This document shows positions 1 through 8,794 of a DNA stretch of 15,341 bases, piece by piece. The stretch spans positions 401 to 15,741 of the forward strand of contig JAAAUF010000938.1 in assembly GCA_015499985.1 (NCBI GenBank), written 5' to 3'. The number at the start of each line of letters is the position of its first letter. Position 1 is the first letter of the stretch. Position numbers and translations under genes: made by a program. The notes below the pieces were generated by a model, which was not told the DNA's origin, did not search any database, and saw only the letters and a list, made by a program, of their open reading frames with translations. This stretch comes from Haplosporangium gracile (lineage: Eukaryota > Mortierellomycota > Mortierellomycetes > Mortierellales > Mortierellaceae).

Positions 1-97
1 TTTTTTTTTTTTTTTTTTTTTGTTCCTTGTAGAGTGGGTCACAGTGAAAAGAGAAGAGCAAAAGAAGGACGCGAGCTTCGTAGTTAGACCAACTCAC
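1..97 (-). other. First intron of the PP2A B gene (5' part), ending in a homopolymer
   Basis: The intron begins with GTGAGT at 97 on the minus strand and continues past the window edge. The first 21 plus-strand bases are all T (poly-A on the gene's strand). No acceptor giving the expected Ala-Asp-Ile-Ile continuation is present. The homopolymer at the very edge may be real or may mark an assembly end. Confidence 0.75.
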
Positions 98-176
98 CTT
101 CGGTGATGTCCTCGACCTCGCCCTTGTCTCCGAAGCACTGTGCAAATTTCCAGTTGTGTTCTGTTTCTGATGCCAT
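1..176 (-). CDS. CDC55: PP2A regulatory subunit B (Cdc55/PPP2R2 family), first coding exon, partial
   Basis: Only the first coding exon is in the window: ATG at 176..174, coding to 98, then donor GTGAGT at 97 (phase 1). The gene runs off the left edge inside the intron. The 26 complete codons give MASETEHN followed by WKFAQCFGDKGEVEDITE, and the split codon begins with G. Fungal and animal B/PR55 subunits of protein phosphatase 2A begin this way and continue with Ala-Asp-Ile-Ile-Ser-Thr, which fits a split GCx codon after the intron. The family is a seven-bladed WD40 propeller that directs the PP2A A/C core enzyme to its substrates (mitosis, cytokinesis, stress signalling). The start sits in a good context (GCCATGG), and no ATG lies in the roughly 250 nt upstream. 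The propeller itself is not visible here, so identity rests on the N-terminus alone. Confidence 0.85.
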
Positions 177-651
177 GGCTTATTTGTCCTGCTTTGTAAC
201 TGTTTGTAGTATGCTTTTTTGTGTCGAGTGTATGTACGTTTTCCTGCCTCCTGAAAGAGTGAATGAAAGTGAATAAGAAAGTAGGTTGAGAGTGTAGTAT
301 GCGTGTGTGTGCGAAAAAAAAGAAGAAAAGAAAAAAAAAGATGAATGTTGTTTGAGAGGGGAACAAAGAAAAGAAAAAAAAAATAAGTATGCCCTATGGT
401 GTGCGCGAGAGCGCTGAGGGAGGAAGAAATCACGATCGCATTCGCATCCACATCAACCCACTTGGATGTGCAAAGCGATTTCTTGTGAAGCAGTCCCCAA
501 AGCCACACTGGTTTTGCAGTCCATTCAAATGAAACACGCACATCTTCCATCATTAGTCGCGTTCACGCACCGAAGGAAAAGTATTTTTAACGCGTCTTTT
601 GCTAGATATTATGAGTTATCCAGCTACGGTTCTATTGAAACAAGACTAACT
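177..651 (-). promoter_or_regulatory. Promoter and leader of the PP2A B gene, and 3' flank of the permease gene
   Basis: This 475-bp stretch separates two minus-strand genes. Next to the PP2A ATG is a leader (about 177..300) free of ATG on the minus strand and ending in a CA-rich segment. Upstream of it, two minus-strand T-rich tracts (about 314..339 and 369..381) flank a CA repeat; such polypyrimidine tracts commonly precede fungal transcription starts. The part nearest 651 should hold the permease 3' untranslated region. I see no canonical AATAAA there on the minus strand, so its polyadenylation signal is not identified. Open frames here look like chance. Confidence 0.5.
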
Positions 652-3194
652 TCAGTAAATGACAGTCAGCTCAATTACGACAACAGAGAGGGCGACAAAG
701 ATAACAACAGGCATCACCCCCATATTCCACCTAAAAAAGTTCCAGAAGCCCACATTACTGTTCTTGCTCCTCAACACCGCATCCCACATCAGCCCCGCCA
801 AAGAACTAATCAACGTCGTACACGCCCCCAAGTTGCTCCCCACCACCAACGCCAACACACAACCCCTCACAACTGCTGGCTGGTCAATCGTCAATGGTGA
901 ATTCGCGAAATTCGGGTGCTGGAGAATTCGCGCTACCAGGATAGTCATCGGGACGTTGTTGAATAGGTTGCAGAGCAGGACGGACACAAATCCGATCGCG
1001 TAGGTGGCGGCAATGTAGTTGGGCACAAGGCGGGTTGCCCAGGTTGCAAAGATGGCGATCCAGCCTGAGTGAGAGAGTCCTTCGACCATGATGAACATGC
1101 TCAGTGTGAATGGGAGGATGGACCAGGGCATTCGGACCCCAATACCATATATCAGCGGGAACCATCTTTGGAAGCGACCGATAAGGGTGTTTTTAGATGC
1201 CTTGGTGCTGATGACGATGGACCGGACTGATCCTCTCTCGGTAGGGAAGGGGACAGTAGCCTCGACTTCAGTAGTCATGGCACCACCCTTGCTTTGAGCC
1301 AAAGCAACAGCCTTCAACTGGTCCACGACCAAGGTGGGCGAGTGGAGCTGGAGAGGAAGAACAATTCTCTGATCAGGAACAGTAATCTCACGCAACTCAC
1401 TTTTCGCTCTGTTAATTTCAAGATCCTCCATCCCAATAACATCCACATCCATAGCAGCCTCATTAACACTTTCTTCCTCTATCTCATCCAATCCAGCTTG
1501 AGCCTGACGGTACCGTCGAGCATCATACCAAACGTCCCTCACAAACACGATCAACGCAAACGGCCCTGTAACCATCCACACCGAGACATGCGCAAACGAG
1601 GTTCCAATCAAACAGACCAACGAACATCCCAACACCGCCAGTCCAAAAACAGCCCCCGCAGGGTCCTTCAAACACGACCGTGGATCGACCATAGGGATCT
1701 TGATAAGTTTCGGGATATATCTCTCATGACGGAAATTAAACCGGAGCATGAGGTAGCAGGTGGCGATGGATGCGATGCAGGGGAGGAGCATCCAGGCACT
1801 GTATTCGACGAATGAGATCTTGTATGCTTGGCAAACTACTACGTTTGTTAGGTTTCCGATGTACAGTGCCATTGATGCTATCATATCACACATATGTAGA
1901 AAGAGAAACATTGGTGTAAGTGAATATGAATGGTGAATGAAAAACATATGAGACGTGTTACTGTAAGTGGACATGAATGGTGAACACAACCGAAGAGGGC
2001 GTGTAACTGGATCTGAAGACTTAAAGAGATAGTATGCCAAGTGTACTTGCCGATGTTGGCGGTTTGCAGCTCGGCCATGAGGAACGCAATGGGAGTAGCC
2101 AGCTCAACCGCCTGCGAAAAGTACACCAGAAAGGGGGTCATGGTCAATATGACCACATCGTTGCTAGCAAGTCCGCTCATAATCGACGACAACAAGAAAA
2201 ACGCCAAGAAAATCCGTTGTCCTCCTCCACCACCTCGTCGTGAGATCCAGAACGCTGCGTATTGGAACACCCCCGTCATATCCAGACTAATGCATATGTA
2301 TGCCTTTTTGTTTTGTGAGTGAGTGTAAAGAAGATTGATTGCGGAAAAAGGGAATTAACGAAGGAGTGAGTGAAAAAGGGTTAATCCGCTGGTGAGCATG
2401 GATGTCTCGAATTTTTTTTTTGACTGCCGTGCCTTAAAAAATGCTAGACATTTTTCTAGATGAACATTTCAGCGGAAAAAGGTATCTGCAACCTCCAAAA
2501 AAAAAGCATAGCATTGTTATTTTCAACGAACCAGAGAGAAGAACAGGACCATGACCGCGTAGGGCTCGACGCCACTGGTCGGCTCGCCCATGATCCCGTC
2601 GCGCACGCTTTGACCGTTAATCGAGCGAGTTGCCAATAAGAATAGCACTCCGAGGACAGGGGCCGTTGCGATGTCGAGGGTGATGTCATAAGGATAAGTC
2701 TTTTTCCTTTTCTGCGAGCCGCCTTCCAGATTGTCAATTTTCTTGTTGCTGTTGGTGTCGTGGGCGGTGTCACTGTTGAAATTATTGGTAATGATTGTGT
2801 TGATGGTGGTTGGGGACTTGGCAGGCAAAGAGTCGTCCGCCTTGCCTTGTCCATTAGTAGCCTGCGAGTTCGAAGAGGAGGAGCCGGGATAAGGAATAAC
2901 GTCCTCAGGAACCGCAGTGACACCGACATGGTTGTTGTTACTAATGCCACTGCCCTCGCAATGAATCCTGGCCTGATCAACCTTAGATGAAGTTGGTGGC
3001 GTTTCTTGAATTGATCGATCAGTAGTATCGCCTTCGGCATCAGTATCAACCGCAACGGCGTCAGTCACATTCTCATAGACAGGGATGGGGAGGGGGATGC
3101 GAATGGGTCGGATAACAATAGCAATGACGATCAAGAAGGTGACCACAGACAGCCAACTGTGAGCCGTGAGGTTGGTCTCGTTCAGAGGGTCCAT
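652..3194 (-). CDS. ArsB/NhaD-type membrane permease (ion transporter superfamily), 713 aa
   Basis: Three exons, 3194..2532, 2303..2051 and 1877..652, make 714 codons including TGA. Intron 1 (2531..2304) runs GTTCGT...AAAAAG in phase 0 and restores FFSL/AYICISLDMTG. Intron 2 (2050..1878) is GC-AG in phase 1 and restores TANI/ASMALYIGNLTN. Family marks are a membrane helix near residues 15-33, ITLDIATAPVLGVLFLLAT, SND (268-270) in ILTMTP, IGNLTN (312-317), NNVP (612-615) and GSNLGA (652-657), giving the two-half ArsB/NhaD/CitM architecture. Two hydrophilic loops stand out: about 44-165, rich in Asn, Ser and Asp, and about 425-541, acidic, between the transport halves. The family moves oxyanions or arsenite outward, or exchanges Na+ for H+; the substrate cannot be told from sequence, and silicic acid or boron efflux relatives also fit. 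An in-frame TTG lies upstream, but ATG at 3194 is the natural start. Confidence 0.87.
1878..2050 (-). other. GC-AG intron 2 of the permease gene
   Basis: On the minus strand the exon ends AACATCG, followed by GCAAGT at 2050..2045; the intron ends GATAG at 1878 (173 nt, phase 1). The nearby GT donor at 2046 would leave phase 2, and no nearby AG restores the frame, whereas GC-AG gives the family-conserved NIASMALYIGN. G|GCAAGT is the usual form of functional GC donors. Read-through adds a long open stretch in the downstream frame, so retention need not stop translation at once. Confidence 0.85.
2304..2531 (-). other. Intron 1 of the permease gene
   Basis: A 228-nt GT-AG intron in phase 0 (donor GTTCGT, acceptor AAAAAG). 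The donor is weak, with T at +3. The acceptor is preceded by purines rather than pyrimidines, yet the join restores the conserved FFSLAYICISLD segment exactly. Reading through the donor meets TGA after one codon. Confidence 0.8.
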
Positions 3195-3376
3195 GGGGTG
3201 AGGGAAATCAAACAAGTGCGAGTGGAGAAGGGAGAAGGGAGAAGGATGCCGTGTAGACGAGAAGGAGCAGGAACTAAGCGACTGAATTAAATTTGTTGAA
3301 TGAAGGAGACCGAAGAGTGCCGGGGGAGGAGGGAGGGAGGGGTATCGGAATGCAGGGATAGATTGTCAATGATCGT

Positions 3377-3416
3377 AGAGAGAAGAGAGAAGAGAGAAGA
3401 GAGAAGAAGAGAAGAA
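3377..3416. repeat. GAGAGAA microsatellite in the permease promoter
   Basis: A seven-base GAGAGAA-type unit is repeated about four times with slight drift into GAA units. It is a polypyrimidine tract on the permease's sense strand, about 180 nt upstream of its ATG, where a transcription start could lie. A second purine repeat, GGGAGAA three times, sits at 3225..3245. Confidence 0.8.
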
Positions 3417-3992
3417 TTAAAAGCCAAAGAGAGGGGAAAAGGGCAAAAGAGGTGAAAGACACAGGACATAAACCATCGGACTGAGATGACCTTGTTTGCC
3501 CAATTGTCCAGTTGTCCAAGTGAAAACTAGAATATATTTACCCTTCTCCATTATCGAGTAGGGAGAATCGAAAATGACGCATAAGAGCGATTGTGCTGTA
3601 GTCGTCCCTTCCCTTTTCTGCCTCGACTTCTCGACTTCGTACGGTGCACACGTGAGTGTCAACCTGGCTGGTACCTGGCAACTAGTTAGAAACAAAAAAA
3701 GCGAGCAAGTTTCTTTATCTGGGTTTGGCACAGCAAAGCAGGGGTGCCAAAACCTGTATAAGACCAATAGGCAGTTATACGCCGGACCTGTTTATTCAAC
3801 AAGATAGCTGTTGAAAAGAGCGACAGGTAAAGAGTTGGTGAGGTCCGATCCTCTTCCTAAGTATTAATCAGCTTTGCTGTAGCCCGTTCCTCTTGTTCTT
3901 CGCCTCCAATTCTCCAATTGAGCACCCTTCTTCTTGATCCTCTCCTCTCCTTTCCTCCCTTACTCTAACCTACCCTTGCACTGGTCCTCCTC

Positions 3993-4017
3993 AGTTTCTA
4001 GCTACAGCTAGTTTCTA
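3993..4017. repeat. Paired repeats AGTTTCTA flanking a CTAGCT inverted repeat
   Basis: AGTTTCTA occurs at 3993..4000 and again at 4010..4017. Overlapping both, CTAGCT (3998..4003) and AGCTAG (4006..4011) form an inverted repeat with a two-base spacer. The cluster lies about 330 nt upstream of the transcription factor ATG and could be a dimeric protein-binding site; that role is inference. Confidence 0.6.
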
Positions 4018-4227
4018 CCAATTACCCAAGCTTGTTTATCTCCTTCCTCTTCACTCCCTCGCATCGAAACAACACGCTAGAAAATACTAGTCTGCTATAG
4101 TCTACTTGCAGCGCTACTAAATCCTACTCCACTCCTGTGTCCTCTTCCTCGTGCTTTTCTTCTATCCTTCCCTCCACTCTCGAGTCCATCTTGATCTCAA
4201 TCAACCAAGAGGCCAGTCCGAACTCAC

Positions 4228-4262
4228 TTCTTCCTTCTTTCTTCTTCCTTCTTTCTTCTTCC
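4228..4262 (+). repeat. 14-bp polypyrimidine tandem repeat in the factor leader
   Basis: The unit TTCTTCCTTCTTTC is repeated 2.5 times (4228..4241, 4242..4255, 4256..4262). It lies about 85 nt before the start codon of the Zn2Cys6 gene, in the leader or at the transcription start. Confidence 0.85.
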
Positions 4263-4344
4263 TCTTCTCTTTTTCATTCACCCTCATTCAATTCACATTC
4301 AACAAATCAAGCCTTTGCCAACAAAAAAAAAAAAGTATCACACA

Positions 4345-7300
4345 ATGTACAACCTCATGAGAGAACACTCCTTCTCCTCTGCCATTCTTTCCTCCTCACA
4401 CTCCACAGAGGCAACCTCATCTGAATCATTCAGACAACCACAGCAGCAACACTTATTTGGAAGCCATTCGTCGCATATCCGGGCTAATCACTCCTTCCTT
4501 GCTCAGCAGGGCAGTGGCAGTCCGGACTATGGCCATCACAAGCAGTACCAATACCAATCGCAACAACAGCAACAACAGCAACAGTATCAAGAACATCAAG
4601 AGAAGCGATACTACCAACAACAACAACAACAACAGCAGAGGATATCGCACCATCAAGAGCAGCAGCAGCAGCAGCAGCAACAACAACCACATCAGCAGCA
4701 GCAGCGGCAGCAAAATAACGGCCAAAATATATATAATAGGCTCATGATCGCCGATTTGCACAACCAGAGATCGTCCTCCTCTTCCTCCTCCTCACAGTCT
4801 TTGTTCAAATCGAATCATCAAGCACAAAGCGACTCTTTAACCCAAGAAGGAGGCCCTACTCGATCCCATCGTCGAGGTACATCCGCCTCGTCAGAGTTCA
4901 ACAACCATTCGGTCCGCTTCAACCCCAGCAGAAATTACACCGCCGAAGCAACAGCTTCCTCTCCATCTTCTGCCTCTTCTATGGTCAATGGTTCCTCCAA
5001 TAATGGCTCTTCATCCCTAGCGTCAGAGCAGGAAAATAGCCTCCCTCGACCCAAAATCCATGGACAACCGCCACAATTGACACAACCACCATGTAAAACA
5101 TGCTCTATAGCGAGGTCCCCCTGTGATGGAGGCTCCCCCTGCCGTACTTGCCAATTGAATCGAGTACGATGTCACTACGAGGGTGATAACAACATGCAAT
5201 CGCATGAAAGCACCGGCAACACTTCGCCATCTGGACACCAACAGCAACAACAACAGCAATACTTCATTCACCACCATCACCATAACCACCCCCAGCAACA
5301 GCAGCAGCAACAAGGGCAGGACAAGGGACGATATACTACCAATGATCGTCAAACGTCCCACTCAGGCTCACATAGCTCTCGTTCTCGCTCTGGATCCGAT
5401 TCTGATTCTACATCGGGTTCAGGCTCAGGATCGTCATCGTCATCGAATGAGCGCAACCACAAGAACAACAGCCAAGAAGGATCATCATTATCGTCTTTCC
5501 ACGGCCCTCCTTTTCCTCCTCAGCATACGAGGGTGTCTCCACCACAGACCTCTGACCACGCAGCGGTGATCTCAATTCCGTCCTTTCAAGAGTTTTCCCG
5601 ACAACAACTACAGCAAAATGCACAACAGGAAAATGAACAGGATTATCCACGCCAGAACAACAAAGTGACATTGCCCTCGATATCGTCCCTGTCAATGAAT
5701 TCGTCCATCACACCCCTGACTTCTGCTGCCTCCCTCCTGTCCGCCTCCTCCTCTTCCTTCTCTTCCTCCTTGGCAAACTCAAATTCACGATCCCCATTCT
5801 CGTCCTCATCCACACAAGCGACTTCTTCTCCCTCCTCTCCGTCAAGATCAACAACAGCAAAAACAGCAGCAACAACACTCTCCGACCGCGGTAATGATGA
5901 CGCGCGCTGCTTTACCTGCCTTATTATTTTTATGGTTTTTTTTTCATACCAAGTGCCTTGTTTGTTGTATTATGTCTGATGTACTTTGCAGCAAATACGT
6001 TTTGATTAGGTAGTGGCGGCTATTCCGGTTTGCGGTTCACTCAAACCGGATTTTCAACCTGTTGCCTTTTCGCTTTTTCTATTCTCTCTTTCACTTTGCT
6101 CTCTTTCCCCTTTCTCCATCTTCCTCTTCTAACCTTCTTCCTCTTCTCCACTCTTTCCCTTTCTGTCGTTTTACCCCCCTGTTTTCTGCCTGTCACTTGA
6201 AAAACATATGAAACTCGTATACAGACCTCGACGGCTCATCCTCCTCCTTAAAGCCAAGACCAGTTCGGCCCATCCTCCCAGCCCAGAGTCACTCTGCACC
6301 TTGTCTGTTGCAACCAGCTTTTTTCGATGCTGGAATTTCAGGCAAGCGTCATACCTTCACGAAAAAAAACCACACCACCCCGCAGCAGCAACAGCCACAA
6401 CAGACTCAGCAGCAACAGCAGAGGACATCCCAGGCTCCCGGCGATACTCTATACCCACTGTCGACCGCCAGCATCCGTGCACGCAAGAATGCCCTCGAGA
6501 TGGAAAACATCCAGCGAGCAAACCAGCTCTACGAGGACTATATCGCCAAGATCAAGGCTGTCAGCGATTCTATTCCGGCAGCACCAACAACAACAACTCC
6601 TTCTTTTCAGGACGATCACATGAGCCCACACAGGATGGACTTTGACTCTGCTGACTTTACTACAAACGCTGGATCCTACAACCCATACCCCAACAAGCCA
6701 GCACGACTGAGCCCGCTGGGAGAGAAGGACTTTGGACCCATTGAGGGTCTTCAGAGGATGTTGCGGTCAGGGATGCTTCACAACTTGGTCCAGCAGTATT
6801 TTACCCTCATTCACCCACAGTTCATGATCCTCCACAAGAATCAGTTCCTTTTCCGGTTTTGGGCAGAGTATGGACCCTTTCCCGAGGCGTACGAGATCCA
6901 CAACCAGTTTAATGGAAAGCCGTGTTCAGGGGAATGTGGAGCAGAAAGTGGAGTGGTGGAACACAATGCGGGTACGTGTGCATACGTTACTGCCGCTGCT
7001 CCTGCCGCTGTAACTGAGCAGCCGTCGAGTCCAGCGCCAGTGAAATCCAACTATAGGAACAGTCCACTCCTGCTACTGTCGATGATAGCCTTAGTCTCCC
7101 GTCACCTGAACGACCGGTCGCCCATGAAGAGTACCATCGAGGAGAAACATCGACGTGTTCAGAAGAATTTGTCTCTGTACAGTCACGATCGCGAGGTGGT
7201 CGAACATCGATGTCAAGAGAAGCTCCAGGAGGGAAAGTTACAGGAACTCATGGAGACGGACGAGCATGGACATCGAGACCTGGACGGCGAGAATTTCAGG

Positions 7301-8794
7301 GATCGAGGAGAGCAGTACTTTTATTGGGCGACCGAGTTGTTGAAGTTTGAGTATGAGGAGCCCTCACTGACGGTGATCCAGTCATTGCTCTTGCTGCGAG
7401 AGTATGCTGTCATGGCTGGTAGTCACACCCAGGCGTACATGTATGGGGGCACTGCTATTACCATGGCTTTGGTTCTTGGATGGGATCGTGCGCATTTGCT
7501 GCAGAGCTCTCGCAATGGAGCGGATGGCCAGTCGGGGATTCATGAGTTTGTGAAGGGGTCGGAGGAGGAGAAGGCGGCGCAGGAGAAGCAGCGGGAGAAC
7601 AAGATCAAAGATGAGGAGCAGAGACTCTGTTGGTGGCAGTGCTTTATTGTCGACCGATGGATGTCTGTCGCCTACAACCGCCCCGTCGTAAGTTTTCTTT
7701 CTTATTGTTTGCTTCTTGCTTATTTATTATGATGCTAAAATGAGGGTGACACAAAAGAGCTGAACTTTGCCACCAAACTTAAAATATAGAACATCCCCGT
7801 GCATGTATTCGACAAGACCCATCTGGGACCGGCCCCCAAGATCATCTCGATATTAAGACCAGGAGACGACTCCAACACTCTACCAACATCAGGAATGATG
7901 AACCTGGAGACGCTCCCTATGGGTTCTGGAGTACCATCACGTCGGTCTGTGGGTCTACCTCCAGTACAGTACCGAGCCAAATCGTTCTTCGACCAGCAAT
8001 GTCGACAGGCTCTTCTTCTGGACGACATCTTGGCGTTTCTGTCTACTTGGTCGGATGAGTTGTTTGTCGACCCTGCTAAGTTTGATAAGCTATCCGGGGC
8101 TTTGGATGAGTGGCATCGGGATCTTGCGGATTGGCAGACGTTTCCGCTTTCTGGGATTGTTTCTCCGACCAAGTCGAGCAGCAGACCTTCGAGTCAGAAG
8201 TATAATACCACTATTCCCGTTACTACTCTTTCAAATGGCGGTAGCAGCAGCGGAAACAACAAGCAACATCAGCAGGAAAGACGAGACATCGTTCAGTCGA
8301 CCTTGCTCGGAATCTCATTCCACACAATCCGGATCCTCCTCTACCGCCCCTTCCTCCGGACAAACCTCCGTCACCCGCCCTGTATCTCCTCCCGCGCCAG
8401 TCTTGCATGTGCTCAATCTGCCAATGCAATGACGTCTCTCGCAGAGTCTCTCATCAATTTGACCGACGCGACTGTACAGCCTTGTCTTCTAATGCGCCAC
8501 CAATTCTCGCTGGTCACTGCTGCGGGGATTCAGTTGATGAATGCTTCTCTGGAGGACGAGCCACGGTTGTCGACGCCGGCCAAGATTAATCTGTTGAAAA
8601 CTATTCGTATTCTCCGAGATGCTGATCGGTCGACTTTTGGTGGGCCTACTCCTGTTGTTGTTGGTGGTGGTAATGGTGGTGCGGGGGGTAGCGGTGTCCG
8701 GGATGGGTTCCATGAAGTGCTGAGGGAGCTCTTTCCTGGACAGATGAAGCACATGTCAGACCTTCTTGGGCCTTCAACATCTTCTTCAGCATAG
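4345..8794 (+). CDS. Zn(II)2Cys6 fungal transcription factor, 1,337 aa
   Basis: Exons 4345..5890, 6225..7687 and 7790..8794 total 1,338 codons with TAG. Intron 1 (334 nt, phase 1) is GTAATG...ATACAG; intron 2 (102 nt, phase 0) is GTAAGT...ATATAG and joins YNRPV to NIPVHVF. Residues 66-124 are polyglutamine-rich, with serine tracts on either side. The zinc cluster spans Cys250-Cys276 as C-x2-C-x6-C-x5-C-x2-C-x6-C. A His/Gln tract and a Ser/Arg/Gly tract follow. A second Gln-rich segment near 568-582 precedes the fungal-specific transcription factor domain, about 689 to 1,180: GLQRMLRSGMLHNLVQQYF, NSPLLLLSMIALVSRHL, ALVLGWDRAHL, LCWWQCFIVDRW and RILLYRPFLR. Such proteins bind CGG-type sites in the nucleus. 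The target pathway is not recognisable. ATG 4345 is the first ATG of the leader (CACAATG). The tail is glycine-rich. Confidence 0.9.
4540..4716 (+). repeat. CAG/CAA polyglutamine-coding tracts in the transcription factor
   Basis: Mixed CAA and CAG runs code several glutamine blocks, including a nearly pure CAG run around 4660..4678. More blocks lie at about 5239..5262, 5293..5313 and 6382..6421. The mixture of codons slows slippage, but the tracts are still likely to vary in length between strains. Confidence 0.9.
5092..5172 (+). other. Zn(II)2Cys6 binuclear zinc cluster coding segment
   Basis: This segment codes residues 250-276, with cysteines at 250, 253, 260, 266, 269 and 276, the exact family spacing, and the typical Asp after the third cysteine and Pro before the fourth. 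The first loop, Ser-Ile-Ala-Arg-Ser-Pro, has one basic residue where Gal4-like members usually have several; this arginine aligns with the position of Gal4 Lys18, the main base contact. Confidence 0.9.
5891..6224 (+). other. Intron 1 of the transcription factor gene, with an inverted repeat
   Basis: A 334-nt GT-AG intron in phase 1: donor GTAATG after CGCG, acceptor GTATACAG before ACCTCGAC, restoring Asp across the join. The second half is strongly C/T-rich (about 6060..6185). If kept, the frame reads through 29 codons to TGA at 5977..5979. It holds a 9-bp inverted repeat, TCCGGTTTG at 6024..6032 and CAAACCGGA at 6042..6050. A second candidate acceptor, TTTCAG at 6326..6331, is in a poorer position. 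Confidence 0.8.
7688..7789 (+). other. Intron 2 of the transcription factor gene
   Basis: A 102-nt intron with consensus donor GTAAGT and acceptor TATAG, phase 0, and an in-frame TAT-TAT-GA stop region inside. Removal joins NRPV to NIPVHVF, the conserved junction in the fungal-specific domain. Confidence 0.88.

Larger units (their letters stand above)
3195..4344. promoter_or_regulatory. Divergent promoter between the permease and the Zn2Cys6 factor
   Basis: This 1,150-bp region separates two divergent start codons and carries no convincing gene. The permease side has purine repeats on the plus strand (polypyrimidine on the gene's strand) at 3225..3245 and 3377..3416. Visible elements are an A/T-rich TATA-like stretch (3531..3540), an E-box CACGTG (3649..3654), TATAAG (3757..3762) next to CCAAT (3764..3768), and an inverted/direct repeat pair (3993..4017). 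Toward the factor, strongly C/T-rich sequence (about 4135..4275) leads to an A-rich leader with a 12-base A run just before ATG 4345. The leader has no upstream ATG for several hundred bases. Element roles are inferred from consensus only. Confidence 0.6.

Noticed and set aside
94..366. 90-codon minus-strand open frame over the PP2A exon
   Set aside because: It is a different frame from the conserved PP2A-B N-terminus and is made largely of a phenylalanine run from a T-rich promoter tract.
466..1003. Plus-strand open frames opposite the permease 3' end
   Set aside because: They are antisense shadows of the conserved permease exon, without recognisable domains.
3195..3215. Upstream TTG start adding seven residues to the permease
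   Set aside because: Fungal nuclear genes rarely use TTG. ATG at 3194 is in a good context just before the first membrane helix.
3369..3416. CRISPR-like array
   Set aside because: The repeats are a simple microsatellite with no spacers, in a eukaryotic promoter.
4315..4344. N-terminal extension of the transcription factor from a TTG codon
   Set aside because: The extension is coded by the A-run of the leader; ATG at 4345 is the first ATG and has a good context.
4453..5695. Antisense leucine- and valine-rich frames that look like membrane helices
   Set aside because: They are the reverse complement of CAG/CAA and serine tracts, so the hydrophobic runs are artefacts of the repeats.
6208..6645. 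Alternative frame starting in intron 1 with ATG 6208
   Set aside because: It overlaps the exon in another frame and lacks the domain; the spliced frame restores continuous protein with the zinc cluster exon.
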